Below, piece after piece: positions 50,800 to 61,780 of a stretch of DNA of 64,000 bases. The notes under the pieces are model-generated. The model was given only the letters and a program-made list of their open reading frames with translations. It had not been told where the DNA came from and did not search any database. The number at the start of each line of letters is the position of its first letter. Position 1 is the stretch's first letter. Made by a program: the position numbers and the translations under genes. Origin of the DNA: Bufo bufo (lineage: Eukaryota; Chordata; Amphibia; Anura; Bufonidae); the NCBI RefSeq assembly GCF_905171765.1, contig NC_053392.1, positions 105,946,220 to 106,010,219 on the forward strand, in the 5' to 3' direction.

Positions 50800-53200
50800 T
50801 AAAATCTCACATGAACTCACCATACCCCTCACGGAATCCAAATGCGTAAAAATTTTTAGACATTTATATTCCAGACTTCTTCTCACGCTTTAGGGCCCCT
50901 AGAATGCCAGGGCAGTATAAATTCCCCACATGTGACCCCATTTCGGAAAGAAGACACCCCAAGGTATTCCGTGAGGGGCATATTGAGTCCATGAAAGATT
51001 GAAATTTTTGTCCCAAGTTAGCGGAAAGGGAGACTTTGTGAGAAAAAAATACAAAAAAATCAATTTCCGCTAACTTGTGGCAAAAAAAAAATTTTTCTAT
51101 GAACTCGCCATGCCCCTCATTGAATACCTTGGGGTGTCTTCTTTCCAAAATGGGGTCATATGTGGGGTATTTATACTGCCCTGGCATTTTAGGGGCCCTA
51201 AAGTGTGAGAAGATGTCTGGGATCCAAATGTCTAAAAATGCCCTTTATAAAAGGAATGTGGGCCCCTTTGCGCATCTAGGCTGCAAAAAAGTGTCACACA
51301 TCTGGTATCGCCGTACTCAGGAGAAGTTGGGCAATGTGTTTTGGGGTGTCATTTTACATATACCCATGCTGGGTGAGATAAATATCTTGGTCAAATGCCA
51401 ACTTTGTATAAAAAATTGGAAAAGTTGTCTTTTGCCGAGATATTTCTCTCACCCAGCATGAGTATATGTAAAAAGACACCCCAAAACACATTGCCCAACT
51501 TCTCTGGAATACGGTGATACCACATGTGTGACACTTTTTTGCAGCCTAGGTGGGCAAAGGGGCCCACATTCCAAAGAGCACCTTTAGGATTTCACTGGTC
51601 ATTTACCTACTTACCACACATTAGGGCCCCTAGAATGCCAGGGCAGTATAACTACCCCACAAGTGACCCCATTTTGGAAATAAGACACCCCAAGGTATTC
51701 CGTGAGGGGCATGGCAAGTTCATAGAATTTTTTATTTTTTGTCACAAGTTAGCGGAAAATAATGATTTTTTTTTTTCTTACAAAGTCTCATATTTTACTA
51801 ACTTGTGACAAAAAATAAAAACTTCCATGAACTCACTATGCCCATCACGAAATACCTTGGGGTGTCTTCTTTCCAAAATGGGGTCACTTGTGGGGTAGTT
51901 ATACTGCCCTGGCATTTTAGGGGCCCGAATGCGTGAGAAGTGGTTTGAAATCAAAATCTGTAAAAAATGGCCGGTGAAATCCGAAAGGTGCTCTTTGGAA
52001 TGTGGGCCCCTTTGCCCACCTAGGCTGCAAAAAAGTGTCACACATCTGGTATCACCGTACTCAGGAGAAGTTGGGCAATATGTTTTGGGGTGTCTTTTTA
52101 CATATACCCATGCTGGGTGAGAGAAATATCTTGGCAAAAGACAACTTTTCCCATTTTTTTATACAAAGTTGGCATTTGACCGAGATATTTATCTCACCCA
52201 GCATGGGTATATGTAAAATGACACCCCAAAACACATTGCCCAACTTCTCCTAAGTACGGCAATACCAGATGTGTGACACTTTTTTGCAGCCTAAAAAAAA
52301 TCATCATTTTCCGCTAACTTGTGACAAAAAATAAAAAATTCTAGGAACTCGCCATGCCCCTCACGGACTACCTTGGGGTGTCTTCTTTCCAAAATGGGGT
52401 CACTTGTGGGGTAGTTATACTGCCCTGGCATTCTAGGGGCCCTAATGTGTGGTAAGTAGTTTGAAATCAAAATGGGTAAAAAATGACCTGTGAAATCCTA
52501 AAGGTGCTCTTTGGAATGTGGGCCCCTTTGCCCACCTAGGCTGCAAAAAAGTGTCACACATGTGGTATTGCCGTACTCAGGAGAAGTTGGGCAATGTGTT
52601 TTGGGTTGTAATTTTACATATACCCATGCTGGGTGAGATAAATATCTTGGTCAAATGCCAACTTTGTATAAAAAAAATGGGAAAAGTTGTCTTTTGCCTA
52701 GATATTTCTCTCACCCAGCATGGGTATATGTAAAATGACACCCCAAAAAACATTGCCCAACTTCTCCTGAGTACGGCAATACCACATGTGTGACACTTTT
52801 TTGCAGCCTAGGAGGGCAAAGGAGCCCACATTCCAAAGAGCACCTTTCGGATTTCACCGGCTATTTTTTACAGATTTTGATTTCAAACTACTTTGCACGC
52901 ATTTGGGCCCCTAAAATGCCAGGGCAGTATAACTACCCCACAAGTGACCCCATTTTGGAAAGAAGACACCCCAAGGTATTTCGTGATGGGCATAGTGAGT
53001 TCATAGAAGTTTTTATTTTTTGTCACAAGTTAGTGGAATATGAGACTTTGTAAGAAAAAAAAGAAAAAATCATCATTTTCCGCTAACTTGTGACAAAAAA
53101 TAAAAAGTTCTATGAACTCACCATGCCCGTCAGCGAATACCTTAGGGTGTCTACTTTCCGAAATGGGGTCATTTGTGGGGTGTTTGTACTGTCTGGCCAT
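50800..53200. repeat. Array of blocks of about 370 bp in alternating orientation
   Basis: The same text appears forward and as its inverted complement several times: CTTGTGGGGTAGTTATACTG, GGGCCCCTTTGCCCACCTAGG, GTACTCAGGAGAAGTTGGGC and CATATACCCATGCTGGGTG. Inversion centres are near 51060, 51415, 51770, 52155, 52300, 52670 and 53070. Small frames such as the one with HLGCKKVSH recur only because the DNA repeats. Confidence 0.85.
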
Positions 53201-53710
53201 TGTAGAACCTCAGGAAACATGACAGGTGCTCAGAAAGTCAGAGCTGCTTCAAAAAGCGGAAATTCACATTTTTGTACCATAGTTTGTAAACGCTATAACT
53301 TTTACCCAAACCGTTTTTTTTTTTACCCAAACTTTTTTTTTTGATCAAAGACATGTAGAACAAGAAATTTAGAGAAAAATGTATATATGGATGTGGTTTT
53401 TTTTGCTAAATTTTACAACTGAAAGTGAAAAATGACATTTTTTTGCAAAAAAATCATAAAATTTCGATTAATAACAAAAAAAGTAAAAATGTCAGCAGCA
53501 ATGAAATACCACCAAATGAAAGCTCTATTAGTGAGAAGAAAAGGTGGTAAAATTCATTTGGGTGGTAAGTTGCATGACCGAGCAATAAACGGTGAAAGTA
53601 GTGTAGTGCAGAAGTGTAAAAAGTGGCCTGGTCATTAAGGGTGTTTAAGCTATGGGGGCTGAGGTGGTTAAACAGGCCTTCAGACATGACTTGAATAACT
53701 AAGCCAGCAC

Positions 53711-53753
53711 CTCATCTGCAGACAGCTGTTTTGGGGTGATTACTCCTCATCAG
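53711..53753 (-). ncRNA. Hammerhead-ribozyme-like motif, decayed
   Basis: On the minus strand CUGAUGA (53753-53747), GGAG, loop UAAUCA, CCCC, then AAAA in place of GAAA, and stem III CAG/CUG with loop CUGU. The position paired with A15.1 is C instead of U. It aligns base for base with the motif at 26096, including GGAG and CAG-NNGU-CUG, so both derive from one family. The core changes should abolish cleavage here. Confidence 0.5.
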
Positions 53754-54020
53754 TGCAGAGCAGAGAGAACTGGCCTAACTGAATGAGAGGCCTAGGTCAG
53801 GATTTGGGGGGTGCTATATCTCCTTATGGAGAGGCCGAGCATTGATTTACAACATTGATCTGGTGACATTAGAGGCAGAGTTTGCTAAAATCTGATTTGC
53901 ATACCGTCTTGGTATGCAATAAACAATGTTGTGTGCATGGCTCCATAGAAATGAATAGTGTGCTCTCCACCAAAATTATGAATAGAACATTGATCAAAAA
54001 ATACAGTTGTGTACATAAGT

Positions 54021-54413
54021 CTTTAAAGGGGTTTTCCGGGCATTATGAAAAATACAAGCATTCCTCGGCATGTTGAAGAAAGATGGTTGTGGTAATACTA
54101 ACCCGTCTGCTGCACCACAGATGCCGCCATCCCACTGCACTTGCACTGTCTGTGAGCTCTTTCGCTTGGATCCACAACAGAAGTATGCACTTCTTATTCT
54201 GTTAAGCTGCATAATAGTAAACGCACACAACCTGTCAGGATCCAAGTGGAACAGCTCAAAACATGTGCAAATACACCAGGGACGGTGGAGTGGTGGACAG
54301 GTAAGTATTAACTGAGCTATCTTTCTTCAACAGGTCTCAGTATTAATAAAACAGTGTTGAATTAAGTCTCAGTATTGCCAGTATTTTTCATAATGCCCAG
54401 AGAAACCCTTTAA
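54021..54413. repeat. MITE with inverted ends and TTTAA flanks
   Basis: The left end AAAGGGGTTTTCCGGGCATT and the right end AATGCCCAGAGAAACCCTTT are imperfect inverted repeats, extending to CATTATGAAAAATAC/GTATTTTTCATAATG. TTTAA or TTAA flanks both ends. No coding potential is visible. Confidence 0.75.
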
Positions 54414-55228
54414 CAGTTCTAGTGGGTTTGTCATCTCAGTTATGTAGCTAAAGCTTTCTTATTATTTCTTATCATTCTAAGGCTATGTTCACATCTTTGT
54501 TGGAGGCTCAGTTACCAGCCTGTGTAGCAAAATCTGCTACTTTTTGCCCTATTTTGTCCTCTAAAATGACAGACACCATGATGGGAACCTCTTTTCAAGC
54601 ATTGCTAGTCACGCTTTTGAAACCATGGCCCTGCTACTTTGGTACTGGCACCAGTATATAGGCACCAGTGCAAGAGACATTAGGAACATGCTGGGATGGC
54701 TTGGCAGTGACTTTACTTTTCATGTCAGCCCATTAGAAAAATTGCACAAATTGATTCAGTGGGTGGATGAATGCACCATAAAGCCCATGTAGAAAGCTCC
54801 CTAGTAGATAGGCTCTGTTTTGTGCTGTAAGTACAGAGCTATTTTCCCCTAGAAGCAATACTTATTGTTAATCTAGTAGCAGTACTACTCCGTGAGGACG
54901 CCACCCCACATAAAGCACCTGTTGGAGCATGCAATTTTTTTTCTGCAGAAATTCTATTCATACGGTCTCTGGGACCGATATATAAATGTAACTGTACCTA
55001 GAAAGTGTCTGGATTTGCGGCAGAATTTTTGGCACACACTTGCTGAGTTAAATATATGAAGTACTGTATATGCACCATATCATTTATTACATGCCAGATA
55101 TGATTTTTTTTTAGAAAACTTTTGTGCCAAATTATTGTCATGCAAGGTCAGTCAGCTGCTCCTAAGGCCTGCAGGATATTGTCATGAACCCATTGAACAG
55201 GGACATAATATTACCACTTCATTGGTGC
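54414..55228. other. Unassigned sequence
   Basis: I see no gene, long repeat or transposon end here. Confidence 0.3.
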
Positions 55229-55499
55229 AGTATGGAATATGCAGTTCAGTTCTGGATACCAGTTCATAGAAAGGATGTCCTGGAGCTGAAAAAGTACAAA
55301 GAAGAGCAACTTAACTGATAAGGGTTATGGAGGGTCTTAGTATGGAGAAAACTAGGGATATGACTAATTTGTATATAAATTGCCTGTAGAAAAATATGGC
55401 GAAAAGCTCTTCCATGTAAATCCCCACAAAAGACAAGGGGCACTGCCTCTGTGTGGAGAAGAGAATGTTCAGTCTCCAGAGACGACAAAGCTTCTTCAC
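55229..55499 (+). repeat. LINE (L2/CR1 type) fragment, decayed
   Basis: The plus strand reads MEYAVQFWIPVHRKDVLELKK, matching the conserved LEYAVQFW...LEKVQRRATK region near the C-terminus of L2/CR1 proteins. Stops and frame changes follow. It ends where the hAT-type sequence starts at 55501. Confidence 0.55.
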
Positions 55500-55839
55500 T
55501 AGTGTTGGGCGAGCATGCTTGGCCGAACACCATTTTGACTCGAGCACCGCGTGTGCTTGAGCGCGATACTTTAGTCTCCTCCCAGCACGTTTGTTGCCTG
55601 CTACGCAGCCTTTAAACGCGCAGGGAAGTACTGGCACTCACTATAATGCCGTAGCCATGTTGGTTACTGGCATTACAGTGATTGGCTGGCCGGAACGCAT
55701 CATCAGGTGGTTTCGATTCAGTCTTAGTCAGGGCGAGCTGCAGCAGAAAGGACAGATTTAGTGGTGAAAGGTGTTAGAGACCCTAAAGTCCTTTTAAGGA
55801 CTATTGTTTTATCTGGCTGCAATATATATTATTAGCGCA

Positions 55840-56310
55840 ACCTGTGCAAAATTGCATGCTGCTGACAGCGACATTACCTGCGCTACATCTCCTGTATAAC
55901 GTGTGCGCATCCTAAATATCTGTGAAATTCAGTGTAATTTTTCCTTAGCCGCTGGTGATGGCGACATTACCTGCGCTACATCTCCTGTATAGCGTTTGCG
56001 CATCCTAAATATCTGGGACATTCAGTTTAATTTTTGCCACTGGTGACAACGACATTAACTGCGCTACATCTCCTGTATAACGTTTGTGCATCCTAAATAT
56101 CTGTGACGTTCAGTGTAATTTTTCCTTAGCCGCTGGTGACAGCGACATTACCTGCGCTACATCTCCTATATAACGTTTGCGCATCCTAAATATCTGTGAC
56201 ATTCGGTGTAATTTTTTTTGCCACTGGTGACAGCCACATTACCTGCGCTACAACTCCTGTATAACGTTTGAGCATCCTAAATATCTGTGACATTCAGTGT
56301 AATTTATTTG
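55840..56310. repeat. Tandem repeat of about 90 bp near the hAT 5' end
   Basis: Units contain GACATTACCTGCGCTACATC, CCTGTATAACGTTTGCGC and CATCCTAAATATCTGTGAC with minor changes, five to six copies. Confidence 0.85.
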
Positions 56311-57113
56311 CGCATACACTTACAAAACTTGCGCTACTGTACGTGTGACATACTTGAAAGCATATATACCATTTAATATGCTCAAGGCGAGTAAGAAGGG
56401 ATGGGGAAGTGGCCGTGCTGCTGATGGTGCACGCAGAGACTGTGGCCCTGGGTGCAGTGAAACTGTGCCTGGGCCAGAGCACAAGAAACACACTCATCCA
56501 CGATACCTACCTTCATGTCCCAGTTTGCAGGGCGGCGCAGGACACCACTCTCGAAGTCACACTAGTGCGACCAGGTGGTCGGTTGGATTGCAGCGGATAA
56601 TGCTTCCAGTCGGTTAAGCACCACCCTGTCTTCCACAAAGTCCAGTATCAGTAGCCAAGAGTCTGGTCAACAGAATCCTCAGCCTGATCCTTCTTCCTCC
56701 CACCATGGAGAGCCTTGGCAAACATGTGATCCCACACTCGGATCTTCTCTTTTCATTGCCATTCCTTGATTTGGGCCTCTCGCCAAGCCCGCTTGAAGAG
56801 GGACATGAGGAGATCTTGTGCACTGATTCCCAAACTCTTGAGCATCCACAGTCAGAAGAAGATGACGGTGGGGAACGGCAATTAGTGTTTCAGGAGGTGG
56901 ATGATGATAATGAGACACAGTTGGCAATAAGTCAACGGCAATTAGTGTCTCAAGAGGTTGATGATTAGGATGATGCAGGAAGAGAAGTTGAACGGCACAC
57001 CTCTTTTTATGTGCGGGTGGTGCTCAGTGGTATTTAGCGTTCATATAATAGAAGATAGACCATGGCACTTAGTTGCTGGTGTATCAAATATACCTTTTTT
57101 TATTATTAATTGA

Positions 57114-57330
57114 TCATTATGGCATTTGTCCAGAAAGTGAATACAAATTTACTGGCCAACGTTTCGGTCAACACTAGACCTTGGTCACGGCCTTAGTATA
57201 GATGTGGAAAGGCATCGCCGTCCAGAGATGCCTCTCCACATCTATACTAAGGCCGTGACCAAGGTCTAGTGTTGACAGAAACGTTGGCCAGTAAATTTAT
57301 ATTCACTTTCTGGACAAATGCCATAATGAT
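57114..57330. repeat. Inverted repeat with GAAACGTTGG motifs
   Basis: The left arm (57114-57213) and right arm (57221-57330) are near-perfect inverted copies. Each arm holds GTGACCAAGGTC...GAC.GAAACGTTGGCC, similar in layout to the hammerhead-like motifs elsewhere but with core changes. It interrupts the hAT transposase remnants. Confidence 0.7.
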
Positions 57331-58344
57331 GATGAGGATGAGAAACAGTTGTCAATAAGTGATCTTCTTGTTAGGTCAACAAGTCAGGAGGATGACCAGA
57401 GTGAGGAAGTGGAAGAAGAGGTGGTGGACGATGAAATCACTGACCCAACCTGGGAAGGTGGCAAGTCGAGTGAGGATAGCAGTACAGAGGGGGGAGGGAT
57501 TGCAGCAGATAATGCGCTGGAACTCTACGTTCCACATGTTGGCCAGGCTTTGTGAGCAGCAGAGGGCAGTAGTGGAATACCAGCTGCAACATGGTTGTCG
57601 CCTTTCCAGTCAGCTTCCGCTCTTCACAAGCGATGAGTGGGCATGGATGTCTGATCTCTGTGAGGTTTTATGCAACTTTGAGGAATCAACACAGATGGTG
57701 AGCGGTGATGCCGCTATTATCAGCGTAACCATACCACTTCTGTGTCTACTGAAAAGCTCGATGCTCACAATGAAGGCGGACGCTTTGCATGTGGAAGAGG
57801 TGGAACTGGGAGAAGACAGTACACAGGGTGATAGCCAGATCTTCTCAGTGCGAATTGAATGATGATGAGGAGGAGGAGAAGCAGGAGACGGTTGCCTCCG
57901 CTACAGAGGGTAGTACCCATAGCAGGTTTATTCCATCTTTTCAGCGTGGATGGGCCGAAGAGGAGGAAGAGGATGAGGAGATTGAGAGTCATCCTCCTGA
58001 TGAGGACATCAAAGTCTTGTCTGTTGGGACTCTGCCTTTCCCGTGACCCTTGCGTTATATGTATCTTGGCCAACACCGATTACTGGTTGTTCACCCTTCT
58101 CAACCCCTGCTACAAAGGGAACTTCTCATCTCTCATTCCTGTGGTGGAGAGGACTAGTAAAATGGTGCAATACCAGAAGGTCCTTGTGGAAAAATTGCTC
58201 CAAAAATTTCCAACTGACAACGCTGGCGGCAGAGTACGTAGTTCCACAGAAGTTCCAACAGAGGCAGTGCAACACTCTCCAAGGCCTGGGACAGTTTCAT
58301 GACACCCCGCCAGCACCCTCACCCGGATGCGCGGCCTAGTGTCA

Positions 58345-58992
58345 TGTAGAGGGAAGTGCCAGGTAGGCGTATATATGTAAATATCTATATATGTATATAT
58401 ATTGACCCTGAATGGCAAAGTGGGATATGTATATATATGCAGAGGTAATTGATTTAAGGCTGCATAGAGAGTGGAGCTGTCTGCCTAGTACCTGGGAAAT
58501 AGCCAAACTGCATCCCGGCAGGTAGTTAGCACAGAGATGCTAACGAAGATGGGCCCATTTGCTGGTCACCTCAGGACAGGAGATTGCAGACTATCTGGCA
58601 CCTTTTGTCAGCAGGGTGCTTTCTAACCAGTGATCTAGTCAGACCCCAAACAAGACATGCTAAACCTGTTTTTATAGCATGGGTTATCCACACCTCTGCC
58701 CCATGGCCAAACACCTTCCCCCCTACTTATGATAGATAAATAGTCCAGCATTTGGGACGAGGGGAGGAGGGCTTTTATGACCACAAACAGAGACACAGAT
58801 TGAAGAGGAAGAGTGTACCTGAGATGAGCTGAGCAGCCCCTCCTAAAACAGAGACTATGAACATTGGCTGAGTATCATTAACCCCTGTACCCCTGCAATA
58901 GCCCACAGTTAACTATAACCCCTGTATAATAATTAGACCATTAACCCCTACTGTCATCAACCCTTTTAGCCCTGCCACAGCCCACAGTATTC
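58345..58992 (+). repeat. 5' LTR of the retrovirus-like element, incomplete
   Basis: It matches the 3' copy from AGGTAGGCGTATATAT to CAGCCCACAGTATTC. Relative to that copy it lacks about 113 bp after GCAGAGG (62460-62575 in the other LTR) and everything after CAGTATTC. Confidence 0.72.
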
Positions 58993-59239
58993 TACTAACG
59001 TGACGGTAGCCAAATTCAAGGATGAGGTTGCTGTAAGATCCCAGCTAATGTCTGGCATGCAACAGGTCATCTAAAATTTTTCAAAAATGGTGCCGACCCT
59101 TTATTTTCCCTTAATGTCAGGGCCAGAATCTCCAAAAATTTTGCCCTGTGCAGGGCAAAAAGGGGGAAGATTAGTCTGTGATAGGCCAAATCTCCCAAAA
59201 TCCGAGCCTGTACAGACTAACTGAGATTTTTCCCTGACT

Positions 59240-59593
59240 TTGGGAAAAATAAATATCGTGAAGAGTGCGTCCCTGAGGATGGAACAGTTCAGGAGAAGTG
59301 AGCACTACTGCAGCGTAGACGGACCTAAGCCATGCAGGGCAAATATCAGATGTTTTGCATGTGCTGGCTTAGGTCATATAGCGAAACACTGCTTCAGGTG
59401 TGGGAACAAAGGACACATTGCAAGGAATTGCCCTTGTGCAAATAATTGCAATGTGTCCAGTAATGGGATCCAAGTAACAAATCGTGCAGTGGGGTCTAGT
59501 CAGCTTGGCCATAAAGGAGTTACCTCTCAGCAGCATATGCCTCACCAGGCGCTGAGGGGTCAGAATGGCCAATCTAGACTAGGAAATATTTGA
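59240..59593 (+). pseudogene. Nucleocapsid-type gag fragment with two CCHC zinc knuckles
   Basis: The open frame of 117 codons holds two CX2CX4HX4C knuckles back to back: CFACAGLGHIAKHC and CFRCGNKGHIARNC. These bind RNA in retroviral and LTR-element nucleocapsids. The rest is Gln/Asn-rich. The frame starts at 59240 only because the upstream gag is missing, so this is a remnant, not a gene. A cellular CNBP-type zinc-knuckle protein is less likely given the flanking LTRs. Confidence 0.7.
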
Positions 59594-61780
59594 CACCCCT
59601 GTACTATTTGTTACACCGTTTGTTCCCCGTGTATGTCCGTGTCATGTGTTTTGTTATCTGTTTGTATGTTGTTTTTTATGTTGATGGGGGTATTCCTTGT
59701 TTACAAATGTGTTTCACCCTGCTGATTTTGTAGTTTACATTCCCTGCTGTGAGTCCAGTCGCTGCTGTTTTTGATTTATTATTGTGTCCCCTTTGAGTAG
59801 AACTGTGGATTGAGAAAGTTGTTGGTTTGCGGTACAGGTGACATTGGAACACGGTTTAGTGGGATGTCACGATGTGCAACCAAGGTCTCTGATCAATGCG
59901 GATAACACTGTTTTGCTCAAGGTTTTCAGTAGGGCTGTGTTATACTGGGGAATGGGGCGTACAGACAACATTGGTGTAATGTTGCACTGCGCACTTCCTT
60001 TCTAGTCTGATCATGTAACACAGCTCTGATGGGGATTGGACACAGAGTGATTGGCCTGTGTTTGTGTTGTAGGGTCCTTAAGAGTTAAGGCATGATTTAT
60101 GCCATGGATTCTACTGGCCTCCACAAGACAGGATAACAGGGGGAAATGAGCCTGAGTACACATGAGTAAGACAAGGACACCGTGCCATCAAGAAAAAGAT
60201 GGTGCTTCATCCACAGCTCCCCTCAGATGTCTTAACCTATTAGGGTGGCCATCCTTATCTGTTGGTACAGCTGGATGTGTAGCAGAGGACGCGATCCTTT
60301 GATAATAGGATACTCAGACACCAGTGTTAAGATAACGAGGGGTCCTGTGAGATGAAGGTCAGCCCAATGCCTGACTCTACTCTTGGGTCAAAGGTATTGG
60401 TGCTGGTATTAGACAACTAATTGCACCATGAGGGGAGAATTCCCCCAGGAGCGTATTGTACTGTCTTTTGTCCTAGGTATGGATACAATGGATCAGGAGA
60501 AAAGAACCCCAACTATGTCCAGCTAAGAAGGTGAATATCCAACCCGATACCCCTTAGAGCAGTGAGAAAGAGCAGAGAGAAGCTGAGTCTCCGAGATGCC
60601 ATGGAAAAAGACAGCTGTGTCCTGGCTGCTTTGGATACCATCTCAAAGGGACTTTGCCCTTCAACCTGCCCGTCCACCCGGTGATCTTCCTCAGTACCCG
60701 GGTGGTCATACCTTGGACTGTCATTGAACTGTCATCAACAACGGTACGAGAGGACTAGCCAAGTGACTACAACAAGGCCAGTCAGAAAGTCCTATACTGG
60801 TGAAGTCAGGGGTCAAGGACTTGACTCTGATTTGGTCCTGTGACCCCGAAAGTGTTACTTTTTATTTGTATGTCTGTCGATTGTGTACCCATAGACACTC
60901 TAGGTGCAAATGTGTGACAGCCTATACTCAGGGAAACTCACCCAATGTATAGAGGTGAGTTACAATATGGGTGTACACACATTTGCATCCTATAGTCGTT
61001 TCCCATTGACATGTGGGTCTGTGACCTACCTGTGTCTTTGGAAGTGTAGATAGATATACCTTGTGGCATGAGTCTCCATGGATACACACACTACCTGTAT
61101 TTTGTGTGAATGGGGAAGAGAGTCGATCCCCTAGGGACAGCCCCCTGCTCTACTAAGTTATTTGCCACTTTAACCCCAAGAACAGTGAAGTTTGTAAGGG
61201 AGGGACTGAATGTCAGTTAGTGCAGTGTTCTTTCCCGCAGTTAGAATTTGGGTACTAGGACATCACCTCTTATTCCAGAAATTCTGACCTGCCTTGTAAA
61301 GACCTACTTATCTGTCCATGGGAGAACCTCCTCAGCGAAAGATTCTTCAATCAAGATGGAAGAAGCAGTGTCGGAAGAAAAGTCGTGCCGTTTCTAACAG
61401 GAGGCCATTCCACGGTTGACGGTACTCCAGGAAGAAGGTGCTAGGTGGATCGACCTGGAGACCGTGAGGGTGAAGCTATCCCAGAGCCTGACTAATAAAA
61501 GACGACAGTGGGAGCGGCAGGTACCTGAAGATCGACACTGACAGCAGAAAGTTCCAGACCAAGATCCAGAGAGAAGAAGGGTGTATTCTGTGGATGGAGA
61601 CGTTTGGTTACGGTGAAGGGCAGAGGTCATATCCATGAGGGGTGATGTCTAGGTACCTAAGGGCCGGATTATACTGCAGTCCTTCCTGAACTGTTACCAA
61701 CAGTGAGTGGGGTTGAGGAGGCAAATAGATCCTAACACTTTCCTCCCACTTTATTGTCGTCTTCTCGACAACAGGTGGAT
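59594..61780. other. Internal region of the retrovirus-like element without coding signal
   Basis: This 2.2 kb has only short frames, none resembling RT, integrase or envelope. It may be remnant or captured sequence. Confidence 0.4.

Larger units (their letters stand above)
49593..53671. mobile_element. TTAA-flanked element of 4.1 kb built from inverted and tandem repeats
   Basis: TTAA lies at both ends (49593-49596 and 53668-53671), with ends TTAACCACCTCC and GAGGTGGTTAA in inverted orientation. TTAA duplications are typical of piggyBac- and Kolobok-type elements; which one applies here I cannot say. Inside are GC-rich hairpins (49600-49800), four tandem units (49960-50760) and a long array of alternating inverted blocks (50800-53200). 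No transposase is visible, so it is non-autonomous. Confidence 0.7.
55501..58344 (+). pseudogene. Decayed hAT element with Ac-like transposase remnants
   Basis: It begins AGTGTTGGGCGAGCATGC, followed by five or six tandem units of about 90 bp (55840-56310). Transposase remnants are spread over several frames: 57359-57862 holds TSDEWAWMSDLCEVLCNFEE, VSGDAAIISVTIPLLC and LKSSMLTM, and about 58080-58215 holds LLNPCYKGNFSSLI and YQKVLVEKLLQKF, both typical of hAT catalytic domains (the latter from the LDPRFK region). An inverted repeat is inserted at 57114-57330. The right end is not clear; a retroviral-type LTR follows at 58345. Confidence 0.75.

Noticed and set aside
50864..53053. Several similar small frames (for example containing HLGCKKVSH and LGNVFWGVILHIPMLGE) that look like a protein family
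   Set aside because: They appear only because the same DNA block repeats in both orientations. Both strands give such frames, with no consistent start, and stops are scattered.
59240..59593. A cellular CNBP-like zinc-knuckle gene
   Set aside because: There are only two knuckles, no exon structure, and LTR copies on both sides. A retroviral nucleocapsid remnant fits better.
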